From assembly GCF_023898315.1 (NCBI RefSeq), contig NC_064622.1, positions 278,433,503 through 278,497,502 on the forward strand: DNA of 64,000 nt, in the 5' to 3' direction. Below the pieces are notes generated by a model. The model ran no database searches and was not told the origin of the DNA. It was given only the letters and a program-made list of their open reading frames with translations. Made by a program: the position numbers and the translations under genes. Shown in pieces: positions 44,080-55,511 of the stretch. This stretch comes from Schistocerca nitens. Lineage: Eukaryota; Arthropoda; Insecta; Orthoptera; Acrididae. Each line of letters starts with the position of its first letter. Position 1 is the first letter of the stretch.

Positions 44080-45501
44080 CACTCCTGGAAATTGAAATAA
44101 GAACACCGTGAATTCATTGTCCCAGGAAGGGGAAACTTTATTGACACATTCCTGGGGTCAGATACATCACATGATCACACTGACAGAACCACAGGCACAT
44201 AGACACAGGCAACAGAGCATGCACAATGTCGGCACTAGTACAGTGTATATCCACCTTTCGCAGCAATGCAGGCTGCTATTCTCCCATGGAGACGATCGTA
44301 GAGATGCTGGATGTAGTCCTGTGGAACGGCTTGCCATGCCATTTCCACCTGGCGCCTCAGTTGGACCAGCGTTCGTGCTGGACGTGCAGACCGCGTGAGA
44401 CGACGCTTCATCCAGTCCCAAACATGCTCAATGGGGGACAGATCCGGAGATCTTGCTGGCCAGGGTAGTTGACTTACACCTTCTAGAGCACGTTGGGTGG
44501 CACGGGATACATGCGGACGTGCATTGTCCTGTTGGAACAGCAAGTTCCCTTGCCGGTCTAGGAATGGTAGAACGATGGGTTCGATGACGGTTTGGATGTA
44601 CCGTGCACTATTCAGTGTCCCCTCGACGATCACCAGTGGTGTACGGCCAGTGTAGGAGATCGCTCCCCACACCATGATGCCGGGTGTTGGCCCTGTGTGC
44701 CTCGGTCGTATGCAGTCCTGATTGTGGCGCTCACCTGCACGGCGCCAAACACGCATACGACCATCATTGGCACCAAGGCAGAAGCGACTCTCATCGCTGA
44801 AGACGACACGTCTCCATTCGTCCCTCCATTTACGCCTGTCGCGACACCACTGGAGGCGGGCTGCACGATGTTGGGGCGTGAGCGGAAGACGGCCTAACGG
44901 TGTGCGGGACCGTAGCCCAGCTTCATGGAGACGGTTGCGAATGGTCCTCGCCGATACCCCAGGAGCAGCAGTGTCCCTAATTTGCTGGGAAGTGGCGGTG
45001 CGGTCCCCTACGGCACTGCGTAGGATCCTACGGTCTTGGCGTGCATCCGTGCGTCGCTGCGGTCCGGTCACAAGTCGACGGGCACATGCACCTTCCGCCG
45101 ACCACTGGCGACAACATCGATGTACTGTGGAGACCTCACGCCCCACGTGTTGAGCAATTCGGCGGTACGTCCACCCGGCCTCCCGCATGCCCACTATACG
45201 CCCTCGCTCAAAGTCCGTCAACTGCACATACGGTTCACGTCCACGCTGTCGCGGCATGCTACCAGTGTTAAAGACTGCGATGGAGCTCCGTATGCCACGG
45301 CAAACTGGCGGACACTGACGGCGGCGGTGCACAAATGCTGCGCAGCTAGCGCCATTCGACGGCCAACACCGCGGTTCCTGGTGTGTCCGCTGTGCCGTGC
45401 GTGTGATCATTGCTTGTACAGCCCTCTCGCAGTGTCCGGAGCAAGTATGGTGGGTCTGACACACCGGTGTCAATGTGTTCTTTTTTCCATTTCCAGGAGT
45501 G
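44080..45501 (-). mobile_element. Intact Tc1-like transposon, copy A2
   Basis: 1422 bp, exactly the length of copy A1 at 3341-4762, with the same 27-bp TIRs and TA flanks (44078-44079, 45502-45503). Inserted in the old RTE LINE, whose sequence resumes on both sides. Confidence 0.97.
44235..45257 (-). CDS. Tc1-like transposase, 340 aa, copy A2
   Basis: Same protein as at 3585-4607, with about eight amino-acid differences across 340 residues (for example PRHTG for LRHTG, AISYTG for AIAYTG). Catalytic VFSDESRF, QQDNARPH and SPDLSPIE are unchanged, with the same 32-residue spacing. The frame also runs upstream to 45566, outside the element, so the start is placed at MPRQRG. No disruption seen. 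Confidence 0.95.
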   Translation of the reverse strand: MPRQRGREPYVQLTDFERGRIVGMREAGWTYRRIAQHVGREVSTVHRCCRQWSAEGACARRLVTGPQRRTDARQDRRILRSAVGDRTATSQQIRDTAAPGVSARTIRNRLHEAGLRSRTPLGRLPLTPQHRAARLQWCRDRRKWRDEWRRVVFSDESRFCLGANDGRMRVWRRAGERHNQDCIRPRHTGPTPGIMVWGAISYTGRTPLVIVEGTLNSARYIQTVIEPIVLPFLDRQGNLLFQQDNARPHVSRATQRALEGVSQLPWPARSPDLSPIEHVWDWMKRRLTRSARPARTLVQLRRQVEMAWQAVPQDYIQHLYDRLHGRIAACIAAKGGYTLY

Positions 45502-45543
45502 TACTTCCTCCTAATGCAAAACTGGTGATTCCTTGACGCCTCG

Positions 45544-45738
45544 TATTCGGGTGGACGACGGTTCAATCCCGCGTCCGGCCATCCTGATTTAGGTTTTCCG
45601 TGATTTCCCTAAATCGCTCCAGGCAAATGCCGGGATGGTTCCTTTGAAAAGGCACGGCCGACTTCCTTCCCCGTCCTTCCCTAAACCGATGAGACCGATG
45701 ACCTCGCTGTTTGGTCTCCTCCCCCAAAAACAACCCAA
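45544..45738 (+). mobile_element. tRNA-headed SINE, family C
   Basis: 5'-truncated copy that keeps the B box (GGTTCAATCCCGCG-like) missing from the copy at 17700. Body CGCTCCAGGCAAAT, tail rich in CCCAAAAA. Imperfect target duplication CTTGACGCCTC / CCTGACGTCTC (9 of 11), within the old RTE LINE. Confidence 0.85.
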
Positions 45739-46064
45739 CCCTGACGTCTCAGAAAGTGTCCCATCAAACGATCCCTTCTTGTAGTCAAGTCGTGCCACAA
45801 ATTTCTTTTCTCTCCAGTTCTATTCAGTACCTCCTCATTAGTTACACAATATATCCATCTAATCTTCAGAACCCGACGGAACAGACACCATTCAGATATT
45901 TACATTTCTGACAAAAAGAGGTGGACGGCTCCTCGACGTTTCTTTCAGTGTGAATGCACAAATATCGTCCGAAATACTACAGGAATCGGGATTTGCGAGT
46001 AGTGTGTTTAATGGACGAGGAACGCTGCATTGCATGCTGAAAGGCTGAGTCGGTCAGAGACCGT

Positions 46065-46164
46065 GTCAGATGGCCGAAGCAGTTAAGGCAACCACTCATG
46101 AGAAGCGATAAATACCACTTCGAGTCCCGGTCCGGCACAGCCATTGCATTACCACAATGCTCTG
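46065..46164 (+). mobile_element. tRNA-headed SINE, family D, partial
   Basis: GATGGCCGAAGCAGTTAAGG (A-box-like) followed by TTCGAGTCCCGGTCCGGCAC (B box), a leucine/serine-tRNA-like head. The body is cut off by the SINE-A at 46175. Confidence 0.7.
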
Positions 46165-46174
46165 TGCCGCTGGG

Positions 46175-46359
46175 CTCTGAGCACTATGCGACTTAACTGC
46201 TGAGGTCATCAGTCGCCTAGAACTTAGAACTAATTAAACCTAACTAACCTAAGGACATCACACACATCCATGCCCGAGGCAGGATTCGAACCTGCGACCG
46301 AAGCGGTCACGCGGTTCCAGACTGAAGCGCCTTTAACCGCACGGCCACACCGGCCGGCA
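46175..46359 (-). mobile_element. SINE family A inside SINE family D
   Basis: Antisense, with target duplication TGCCGCTGGG (46165-46174, 46360-46369). It shares the CGACTTAA and CAGTCGCCTAG variants with the copy at 36331, so these two may form a subfamily. Confidence 0.92.
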
Positions 46360-46607
46360 TGCCGCTGGGAGTCACGAATTCGCACACACCCTTCCGTTTT
46401 CCTTCCCATTCCTACATTTCATGTTTACATGTTTCCATTCTCTTCTTGTCTGAACTGTTTATCGCCCACGTTGTCCACTTCCACACAAGGCTACACTCCA
46501 AACAATTACTTTCAAAAAAGGCTTACCAATATTTCAATCTCTATTCGATACTAACAAAATTTCTCTTCTTCAGAAACGCTTTTCTTGGCAAGCCGTTCTC
46601 CGTTTTA

Positions 46608-47722
46608 CACTGAAGAGCCAAAGAAACTTGTACACCTGCCTAATATCGTGTAGGGCCCCCGCGAGCACGCAGGAGTAACGCACCACGACGTGGCACGGAC
46701 TCGACTAACGTCTGAAGCAGTGCTGGAGGGAATTGACACTATGAATCCTGCAGGGCTGTCCGTAAATCCGTAAGAGTACGAGGGGATGGAGATCGCTTCT
46801 GAACAGCACGTTGCAATGTATCGCATATACGCTCAATAATGTTCATGTCTGGGGAGTTTTCCAGCCAGCGGAAGTGTTTAAACTCAAAAGAGTGTTCCTG
46901 GAGCCAATCGGTAGCAATCCTGGACGTGTGGGGTGTCGCATTGTCCTACTGGAATTGCCCAAGCGCGTCGAAATGCACATTAGACTTTAATGGATGCAGG
47001 TGATCAGACAGAATGCTTATATACGTGTCACCTGTTTGAGTCACTCCAATCGTACACGCCCCACATCATTACAGAGCCTTCACCAGCTTGAACAGTCTCC
47101 TGTTGACATGCAGGGTCCATGGATTCGTGAGGTTATCGCCATACCCGTACACGTCCTTCCGCTCGATGCAATTTGAAACGAGACTCGTCCAACCACGCAA
47201 CATGTTTCAAGTCATCATCGGTCGATTGTTGGTGTTGAGGGGCTCAGCCGAGGCGTAAAGCTTTCTGTCGTGTTGTCATCAAGAGTACACAAGTCGGCCT
47301 TCGGCTCCAAAACCCGATATCGATGATGTTTCGTTGAATGGCTCGCACGCTGACACTTGTTGCTGGCCCATCACTGAAATCTGCAGCAATTTGCGGAAGG
47401 GTTGCACTTCTGTCACGTTGAACGATTCTCTTCAGTCGTCGTCGGTCCCGTTCTTGCAGGATGTTTTTCCGGCCGCAGTGATGTCGGAGATTTGATGTTT
47501 TACCGGATTCCTGGTACTCACAGTACACTCGTGAAATGGTCGTACGGGAAAATCGGCACTTCATCGCTACCTCGGAGACGCTGTGTCCCATCGCTCGTGC
47601 GCCGGCAACACACACTTGTTGTTTTATATAGATGGTGCCGACCGCAGCGCCTTATTCTGCCTGTTTAAATATCTCTGTATTTGAATACATGTGCCTATAC
47701 CAGTTCCTTTGGCGCTTCAGCG
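46608..47722 (-). mobile_element. Tc1-like element family C, internally degraded
   Basis: 1115 bp, termini CACTGAAGAGCCAAAG and CTTTGGCGCTTCAGCG (inverted), TA flanks (46606-46607, 47723-47724), inserted in the old RTE LINE. Shorter than an intact Tc1 because part of the catalytic domain is missing. Confidence 0.92.
46610..47615 (-). pseudogene. Tc1 family C transposase, broken
   Basis: The N-terminal 123 codons (47244-47615) form the paired HTH: GHSVSEVAMKCRFSRTTISRVY and LPQIAADF with SVSVRAIQRNI. The rest (47240-46610) is out of frame, with only traces of the catalytic region. Inactive. Confidence 0.85.
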
Positions 47723-49159
47723 TATATTCGTTCTACTTCGATCATCATACGTTATTTTACTGCCCAAGGAGAAAAGCTCATCTACTATTTTTAGTGTCTT
47801 GTTTCCTAATCTAATTCCCTCAGCATCGCCTGATTTAATTCGAGTACAGTCCATTATCCTTGTTTTGCTTTTCCTTATGTTCATCTTACACCCTCTCTTC
47901 AATATACAGTCCACCCCACTCAAGTGCTTTTCAAAGTCCTTTGCTGTCTCTGACAGAATTACAATGTCATCCGCAAACTTCGAAGTTTCTATTTCTTCTC
48001 CCTGCATTTAATTCGTCCTCCAAATTTTTCTTTGGTTTCCTTTACTGCTTACTCAGTGTACAGACTGAATAACCGGGAATATGCTACAACTCTGTCTCAC
48101 ACCCTTCTTAACCATTGTTACCCTTTCTTGACGCTCTTATAACTGCCGTCTAGTTTCTTTACAAATTGAAAGCCTTTATCTCCCTGTATTTTACCGCTGC
48201 TACCTTCAGAATTTTGAAGAGCATATTCCAGTCAAAAGCTTTCTCTAAGGCTGCAAATACTATAAACGTTGCTTTATTGTATTGCCTCGATTGTTCAACT
48301 GGTCTTCCCCGAGGTCAGCTTTTACCAGTTTTTTTTTTCTTCTGTACAGAATCCTTTGTAGTATTTCCTAACCATGACTTATTAAACTGATAGTTCTGTA
48401 AAATACACACGTGTCAGCAACTGCTTCCTTTTGAATTGGAATTCTTCCATTCTTCCTGAACTCCCACGTATTTGGTCTTTCTCATACATCTTGCACACCA
48501 GGTGGACTAGTTTTGTCACGGTTGACTCTTCCAAGGGTATCGTTAATTCTGACAAAATGTGTACTCCAGGGGCCTTGATTTGACTCATGTCTTTCAGTGC
48601 TCTATCAAATTCTTCTCGCAGTATCATATCTCCCATCTCATCTTCATTCATGTTCTCTTCAATTTCTGTAACATCACCTTCAATTTTATTTCCCTTGTGT
48701 AGCCTCTCTATACACTCCTTCCACTTTTCAGGTTTTCCCTCTTTGCTTAGTACTGGTTTTCCATCTGAGATCTTGATATTTATACAGGTGCTTTTCTTTT
48801 CTTCGGACTCCTCTTTAATTTCCCAATATACGGTATCTATCTTTCCCCTACTGATATATGAATCAACTGTAAATACTTACATTTGTCCTATAGCCATTCT
48901 TGCTTAGCTACTTTGGACTTCCTGTCAATCTCATTTTTTAGACATTTGCATCCACTTTCAGCTGTTTAATTTGCAGCCTTTTTATACTTTCTCCTCTTAT
49001 CAATTAAATTCAGTGATATCCAAGAATTTTTAATAGGCTTTCTATTTTTACCAATTTGAGCCCCTGCTGCATTGATTATTTCTTGTCTCAAACCTACTCA
49101 TTCGTCTTCTGCTGAAGATATCATTCATAAATGGTTGATTTTATTAAACAGCGCGTAAA

Positions 49160-49880
49160 GAAATGATAATTTTAGTTTCACGGCTCTACTTTTTGTTGAC
49201 GATCAGCTCATGATAGGAAAATCTGCAGAAATGTTTCAAATTTCAGTACAGTTGTTGGGTCAATTTGACGTTAAATACGGAATGAAAATACGGATATATA
49301 AAACAAAAGTAAAGCCATTTCAGGTATTGGACCCATGAGAACCAAAATAACTATAGATGGACAAAATGGTGAACGAATAAGAGAGCTGAAATGTGTAGAG
49401 TGCAGTTTTAAATTTCCCAAATCAGATGAGGTAGAGCTAACATTGGCTAGCTTCAGACATTTCTGTGGATCCATACAACCTAAAGCATAACGTACGGAAA
49501 GAAACTTTAATTAAACCTCGAAAAGTAACAGCTTTTCCTTTCCTGCCGTACGGTAGCGAATGTTGGCTCCTAATGTTTTATCAGCTACGACGGACCGAAA
49601 ATGCAATGATGAACTTCCTTCGCTTCGTAGTGAGACATTTATTACTGCACCATAGAAGAAATACTAATATTAGACAAGAACTACTGTAAATGTCGTATCC
49701 ACTACAACTGAAATGAAAAACATATATTCAACTGGAAATACCATGTGCAATGTATTTCTAATAATAGGATAACTAAACTTGCCCCAATAGGAAAGACAAA
49801 CGTTGGGCATCCCTTAAAGAGACGGCGGAAGAGATCAAAAGGCCTAATCCTTAAAGACGATGATGATGATGATGGCCTAT
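49160..49880 (+). mobile_element. Other RTE-like LINE, 3' part, (GAT)n tail
   Basis: Plus-strand words FVDDQLMIGKSAEM (a decayed FADD box at 49190), FLPYGSECWLL (49545), MNFLRFVVRH and RRNTNIRQELL (49610-49690), ending in an Asp-encoding (GAT)n run at 49857-49875. This is the C-terminus and 3' end of another endonuclease/RT LINE. Several frameshifts. Confidence 0.7.
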
Positions 49881-50042
49881 GGATTATAATTACGAACAAC
49901 TTAAACTGGAACCATCACACAGAAAATGTTGCTGGGAAGTCGAACCAAAAGACTGCGTTTTATTGCCAGAACACTTAGAAGATGTAATAAAGCTACTACG
50001 ACGCTGCCTCCACTACGCTTGTTCGTCCTCTTCTGGAGTATT

Positions 50043-50341
50043 TATTTTTATTTATTTATTGCCAAATTATAGACCTGTTACCTGATGTTTACAACAGGTC
50101 GTACATCTTACAATTTTCGTTTTCCATCTTTTTACAGTTTCATCTACAACATTTACAAAGAATAATACTTTTCAAAATAACAATAATTTAAGGTTGAAAT
50201 ATAAATAAAATTTTGTTGTTTTTAAGAAGAATATAAAAAGAAGCTAGGATGGAGGAGAGATGTGTTAGTACCATCACCGAGTGTGACTGACGGTGAATAC
50301 CTCGGAATGGTTTCTTCGAGCTGTTGACCGCCAGTCACTCA

Positions 50342-50381
<40 letters not shown>

Positions 50382-50452
50382 TGGTTATTAGTAGAGAAAT
50401 AATGTTGCTTATCCTATTTATTACTAATCCTATGTATTTACTACTTTGGGTT
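50043..50452 (-). mobile_element. Retroelement insert with 12-bp target duplication
   Basis: 410 bp flanked by TTCTGGAGTATT (50031-50042, 50453-50464). On the minus strand it ends in an (AAATA)n-type tail (plus-strand start TATTTTTATTTATTTATT). No open frame; includes a CA microsatellite. Probably a 5'-truncated LINE or a SINE of unknown family. Confidence 0.85.
50339..50379. repeat. (CA)n microsatellite
   Basis: About 40 bp of pure CA inside the retroelement insert. Confidence 0.95.
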
Positions 50453-50870
50453 TTCTGGAGTATTGCTGCGCGGCATGGGATCCTTACCAGACCGGTCTGA
50501 GAAGGACATGGAAAAAGTTCAAAGAAGAGCAGCTCGTTTTGTACTATGGCGGAACAGGGGAGACAATGTCACGGATATGATAACCGAGTTCGGGTAGCTA
50601 GCATTAAAACAAAGGCGTTTTCTGTTGTGGCGATATGTTTTCGCGAAATTTCAGTCGCCAACTTTCTCCTCCAAATGAGAAACTTTTTTTTTTGTAGACT
50701 CCCACCTACATAGTCGGAAATGACCATCGTGATACAATAAGAAAAATTAGAGCTCACACGGGAAGTTTTAGGGATTCGAGATGGAAACGGTAGAGAAATA
50801 GTATGAAAGTTATTTGGCCAACCTTCTGCCAAGCACAGAAGTGTGAATTGCAGAGTACTCGTGTAGACAT

Positions 50871-51146
50871 AGAGGACTGGTTTGCTATAGCTCTCCATGC
50901 CAGTCTGTCTTGTGTAAGCCTCTTCAACTGCATGATTATCACAACCTGCCTTGGTCTCCCTCCACGATTTTTAGTCCTCACATTCACTTCCATTAGCTCC
51001 ATTTCGGGACTTTTAAAAGAAGTTGCCAATCTTTGTCCCACTTCGAAATTTTGTCAAGAGCTGACTGAATATCTGTATCCCATTTTTCAGACAGTACTTC
51101 GTTATAGGTAACTGCGTCATCTGTAAAAAGTCTGAAGTTACTATTA
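50871..51146 (-). pseudogene. Joined LINE fragments
   Basis: Minus strand: 51000-50860 encodes KNRGGRPRQ and RLTQDRLAWRAIANQS, an RTE C-terminus. 51146-51005 encodes FRLFTDDAVTYNEVLSEKWDTDIQSALDKISKW, a decayed FADD-box region of a CR1/Jockey-like LINE. The two families abut near 51003. Confidence 0.65.
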
Positions 51147-51723
51147 ATATGCATCTTCCCAACCGAAAAATGTTGCGAGAAGCAAGTAATGATTACCCAG
51201 AAGCTATTGACTAAACTGTGAGCGGCTGCTTTTGTTACCTACGTGCCTGGTTTTCCCAGAAGGAAAATGAAGTATGCAGTGTCCACATACGCGTCGAGGA
51301 ACGCTAAGACGTGTGCTGATAGTAGGACTACGATACATCTCGACGCGAATTTATCCTCCTTCACAATAGTAGTCTTCTTATAGGTGGCACCGGAGTACTT
51401 GGAAGCGTGCTAGTCTCACACAGGACATGCAAATTCTGGAAAATACTACTGAATCTGTGCGTAGGATATGCTCGGCCGAAGTCTTCTACAGCTGCTGTTG
51501 CACAAGATATAAACAATTAGCATTTTTCACAGATGTGTACCATCATCGGTACCATGAATCACAAACAGTGCACTGTAGCGTTCCACAGGGTAGAGTCGTA
51601 TAAGCAGGGCGAGATGACGTAATGGCTACGTCTGTGGAGTTGTATTCGAGATTCAGCTATACTGATTTTGAACTTTCGTGATTACCTCGTTCCACTTCAA
51701 ATTAATTCCGGGGTGGTTCCTTC
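51147..51723. other. Unassigned
   Basis: No confident feature. CSVPQG-like residues near 51580 hint at another RT remnant, too weak to call. Confidence 0.3.
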
Positions 51724-51900
51724 TATGATACCGAGGGAGGTGGCGCAGTGGTGAGACACTGGACTCGTATTCGAAAGAATGGCGGTTCAAATCCCCGACC
51801 AGCCACTCAGATTTCGCTCAACGTGTTTGCCGAAAATGGTTTCTTTCAAAAGGCGCGATCAGTTTCATTCGCTATCCAACCCCTATTTGAGTTTGCACTG
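51724..51900 (+). mobile_element. tRNA-headed SINE, family C, diverged
   Basis: GAGGGAGGTGGCGCAGTGG and GGCGGTTCAAATCCCCGACC give A- and B-box-like segments as in family C; the body is diverged. End not resolved. Confidence 0.65.
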
Positions 51901-53159
51901 TGTCTCCAGTCAAATTGTCGTCAGCGTGATGTTAATTCTTAAATCCCTTCCTTCTCCTTTCGTTCTATTACTTTGTGAGTTTTTCCGTTGCTTTGTCCAT
52001 ATGTGCCTAATCACCTTTTTGCCGAAGAGATGTTAGGCATTTTCTATATATTTACCCCATAAATTATAATGAAGGACGGAGCAGAGTACCTTTTTAAACA
52101 GGTAGCCTTTAAAATTGCAACACTATGAAATATTGCAAATAACGAAATTTTATTTACTGTGCGTATCCAGTGCACGAGGAAGAATAAATGATTAAATGAT
52201 TTGAGTATATACAGGACGAGAATTTTATCACAAAGAGCCGTCACCAGTGTTATAAAAAATGACTCTAACCTAGCTGAGCATCATGTTGAACAGTGCTGAT
52301 CATAGATACTGAGCCACCGGATTAGACGTGTTAGAAATGGGACGCCTGCTGTCCGAATTACCGGCTACGTGAACCAGAGGTGATCGTGTTGTGTACCCAG
52401 TGGAACCCTACGCCAACGCGCCAGGTGCTCGACTCATATGACGATAAAGAATGTAATCTTCCTACTTTCTTTATCCTCCGGTCGACCACACTATATTATT
52501 TCTTCTCCTGGTCAGAGTTAAGCATTAAAAAATGTTTACTAATGGAATTGTTGGGAGGAGCAATATTACAAAGAAGACGAGATGTTCTGATAAAGAAAAT
52601 GTAATTAGTAAATTACTGTGTTTACAAAATCGACGTATCTCGTTTTCGTGGTCAGTTACCCACAGGGTGTTGCTAGACTGCCTATCAGTAATGAAGGTTG
52701 GAATTGCAAGTACTGGCGTGCATAAAAATGCGTACAACAGATTCTAATCGGACTTCGTAAATCATAAAAAGATAACAAAGACAGGTTCTACGATTGATCA
52801 TGCAAATTTGCACTTAGACTGCTACAACAGCGGCCGGTCAAGACATCACCTTATCAAGACTTCCACGTTGCCTCGTCTCAAATTGATACTAAAACAGATA
52901 AATATGGGTTAGGACAAGGCAGACACAATGGCTTATTTTAAATAAGATCATTTGGTAGCTTATCTGATACATTGTCGCAAATACGCATACATTAAAATTA
53001 CCGCACTCCTATCGAAGCGAGCACCTACATCGGAAGCTAAGACAAACAAGAGAGGGAGTGAGGAGCTAGAATCATTTGTTTCAACAGGCATTAAGTTACA
53101 TTTGAAGAGTCACAGATTAATTTTACTACGTTGCGTTTATCCATCTGTGGAGCGGTCGG
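51901..53159. other. Unassigned
   Basis: About 1.25 kb without recognisable genes or known repeats. Confidence 0.4.
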
Positions 53160-53640
53160 TTGTCCAATTAACTTAGTAAAAGGAGTTTCACGAGAAGCAG
53201 AAGCAGATACGTCCGTCGTGAAACTTGACAGAGAACAGGGACTCGTCTGAAAAGACAACATGAGGTGGGGGGACTGTCTCTGCTGCTGCCGCGTGAAGGA
53301 AAGCCCCAGGAACGGTCCTCAAGCTGACTGTCCGTGGTTCTAAGACGCCGTCGCACTCTTTCTGTACACTATTGTCTTCGCTGCAAGCAAGCAGATTTCC
53401 TGTCTCAAGGTGCGCGACGTCGCTGTACGATCCGGCACTGCCGAGCGAATAGTGTATGTCCTCTCGGGCGCTAGTCGTGTGTCGTCATTGAGATCCTGGA
53501 TGTCGTTTACTATGGCCCTCCAGAACCCATCTACAACATGTTCGCATGACTGTCGTAGGACCTCGACCTAGTCGAGGAGCAGTATCGCACAGTGAGAGGC
53601 TGCAGTCTCGGTAGCCCACGATTCTCCTGCTGACGAATTC
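53160..53640 (-). pseudogene. Tc1-like transposase fragment, strongly degraded
   Basis: Minus strand reads HVVFSDESLFSVKFHDGR near 53215-53275, the first catalytic Asp block of Tc1 transposases, preceded by RRRLRTTD..GFPSRGSS linker. The HTH side lies toward 53640. TIRs not found. Confidence 0.65.
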
Positions 53641-53839
53641 CGACTTCTGCTATAGTAAACACTTTTCCTTCTTACACCATGCATAACAGAATCTTATCGA
53701 AAACAAACAACATTCAAATATGCTTCCTGATTGAAAAGTCCTTATATAGAGAATGTACATAGCGTTACTGCTAGCTACTTGACGAAAGAGAAATACTGAC
53801 ATCAGCGGCATGAGGGCAATGAAATAATTCAGTGGTGAC

Positions 53840-53960
53840 AAATGAGATTATGTGCGAGACCAGGACCCGAACCTCGATTTTCCGCTTTACGCGAAGGTCG
53901 TCTATCTGAACACGCTTCCCGTGCAACTCAAATTCCCACCTTGTAGCACACTACATCACT
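53840..53960 (-). mobile_element. Possible tRNA-headed SINE fragment, family D-like
   Basis: GAGACCAGGACCCGAACCTCG (about 53855) reversed is a B box, followed by ACGCGAAGGTCG.., similar to the family at 46065. Diverged and partial. Confidence 0.45.
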
Positions 53961-53989
53961 GGTGCCCCTCTGTCTACCATCATTGCTCG

Positions 53990-55152
53990 CAGAATCCACA
54001 CTGAAAATATCGTGAAATGCCGTCAAAGCATAAAATACTATTACTTATGTGGTGTCTGTTCTTTCGAACATGCCGTCAAGGCATATAATAGTAACTTAGC
54101 TACTTTGTATGCTTGCGCTGAAATGGTAATCATTAGCATATCCAAGGGTGTAGTATCCTTCAGTTTGAAGTTTGTCGTATGCCACATTCATTGTGTTTCA
54201 GTATTAATGGCCAGCGGTTTATTTTAGAACATTTAGGTGTTTCTTCCCATTTCATTTATCTATGAGCTGTGGGAGCAATGAGTGCGCTGTATTAGTATAA
54301 CTCTGGCTTCACTGGACCTAAGGGAGCTGTAGGTAAAGGATTGAAAAAGGATCCTAGATTTCGTACCACAGACCATTTCTTGAAATTTTCTCTGCTTATA
54401 TTTCTGAGATATCGGGCTTCTTACTTCGACTGTTGCTCAGTTACGGTTTATCAGCATTTCAATAACACTACCCAACTAGGTAGACAAGTCGGAGGCTATT
54501 GGCGCCGTTCTTTGTACAAGCCTCGTATCTTCTGTTCGTCTGTCCTCGTCGGAACCCTCATTTTCAGACAGTATTTACGTATACGGTATTTGTATTGTAA
54601 GCAATCTCTTTCGTAAGAAATTCACGATTAACATTGTTTTCTCTATGTAGTTCAGCCAACGATCGAAAATAAGTGGAAAAAAATTCGTGTACTCTAAAAT
54701 TTTTGCACGGAGAATATGCCATGAACATCATACTAAAAATCCCGCCCGGTGGGATGTGAACGTGGGAGGAGGCGTTTAAAGGTTACTTTATTACGTTTTT
54801 ATTGAATATTTCGGAAACCAAGTCTTCTTTCGAAAATGTTTCTCAGCACAAGATTAAACTACATTAAATTCCCTACATAAAGGTCCTGTCCATTTTTTGT
54901 CTTGGATTAATAGTTTCTTGGAAGCAGGGGATGGAAAAATCGCAGGTTATTAAACATAGTATGCAATTACTGTTCACTGTTTAATGAACAAATATTAAAT
55001 GCTTGTACCGCACATAAGTGCTGTAGAACAGTATTAAGGGATGCATTGTGTTTTGGGGGTGTAACAGAATGGAAGAGGGGTGGAAGTTAGAAGTGTGAAG
55101 GAAGGCAGGTCGCCGTATTGTGGTCATGTACTTCCCTCCTTCATAGGTTAGC
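53990..55152. other. Unassigned
   Basis: No gene recognised. Confidence 0.4.
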
Positions 55153-55511
55153 AAACTGAAAAGCGAGCAGGTGATTCCCTTCTCTCTAACGCTCTACGTT
55201 ACAAAAAGCACCGACGTGGTCTTTCACAAAACTATACCGACCGTTCGCCTTATGAATCATTGGAGACTCAGTGTGTGGACAAGCCTGGGGGCATTTATTT
55301 TCCACAAAGTGTGTTAAGACGACGTGGAATACAGACATGACTTGATATTGTGCTAACGCGAGGAAAGGATATGGAGAGAATGTACGTAAATCTCTGCACA
55401 CTGTTTTCCACTGCTAGAGGGTAACTGATTCTTAGTCGTCCTGTACGGCGGCTTAGTGTTTTCTGCGGAAGGCGACGACCTCCACCGTGAGCGCTGCTCG
55501 CTTTTCAGTTT
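55153..55511. mobile_element. Possible MITE with 18-bp perfect inverted ends
   Basis: AAACTGAAAAGCGAGCAG (55153-55170) is exactly repeated in inverse at 55494-55511, enclosing 323 bp with no gene. No target duplication is visible, so the boundaries or nature remain uncertain. Confidence 0.45.

Larger units (their letters stand above)
43885..49125 (-). mobile_element. Old RTE LINE split by nested insertions
   Basis: Segments 49125-47725, 46606-46425, about 45895-45739, 45543-45504 and 44077-43885, read on the minus strand, follow the order of the RTE element at 15030-17027 (linker, RT, C-terminus, 3' end). Removing the inserts leaves roughly 2 kb, as expected for that part. It is clearly more diverged than the copies at 13732 and 32910. 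Inserts, from the 3' end: Tc1 A2, SINE-C, an insert of about 530 bp with SINE pieces, and Tc1 C. Inactive. Confidence 0.82.
49880..50870 (+). mobile_element. CR1/Jockey-like LINE 3' end with insertion
   Basis: Same family as 8170-17475: NNLNWNHHTENV (49895), LRRCLHYACSSSSGV, then after the insert YCCAAWDPYQTGL-like (50465), RRAARFVLWRNRGDNVTDM (50525). The 3' UTR ends CAGAAGTGTGAATTGCAGAG..GTAGACATAG (50835-50870), the usual tail. Broken. Confidence 0.8.
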
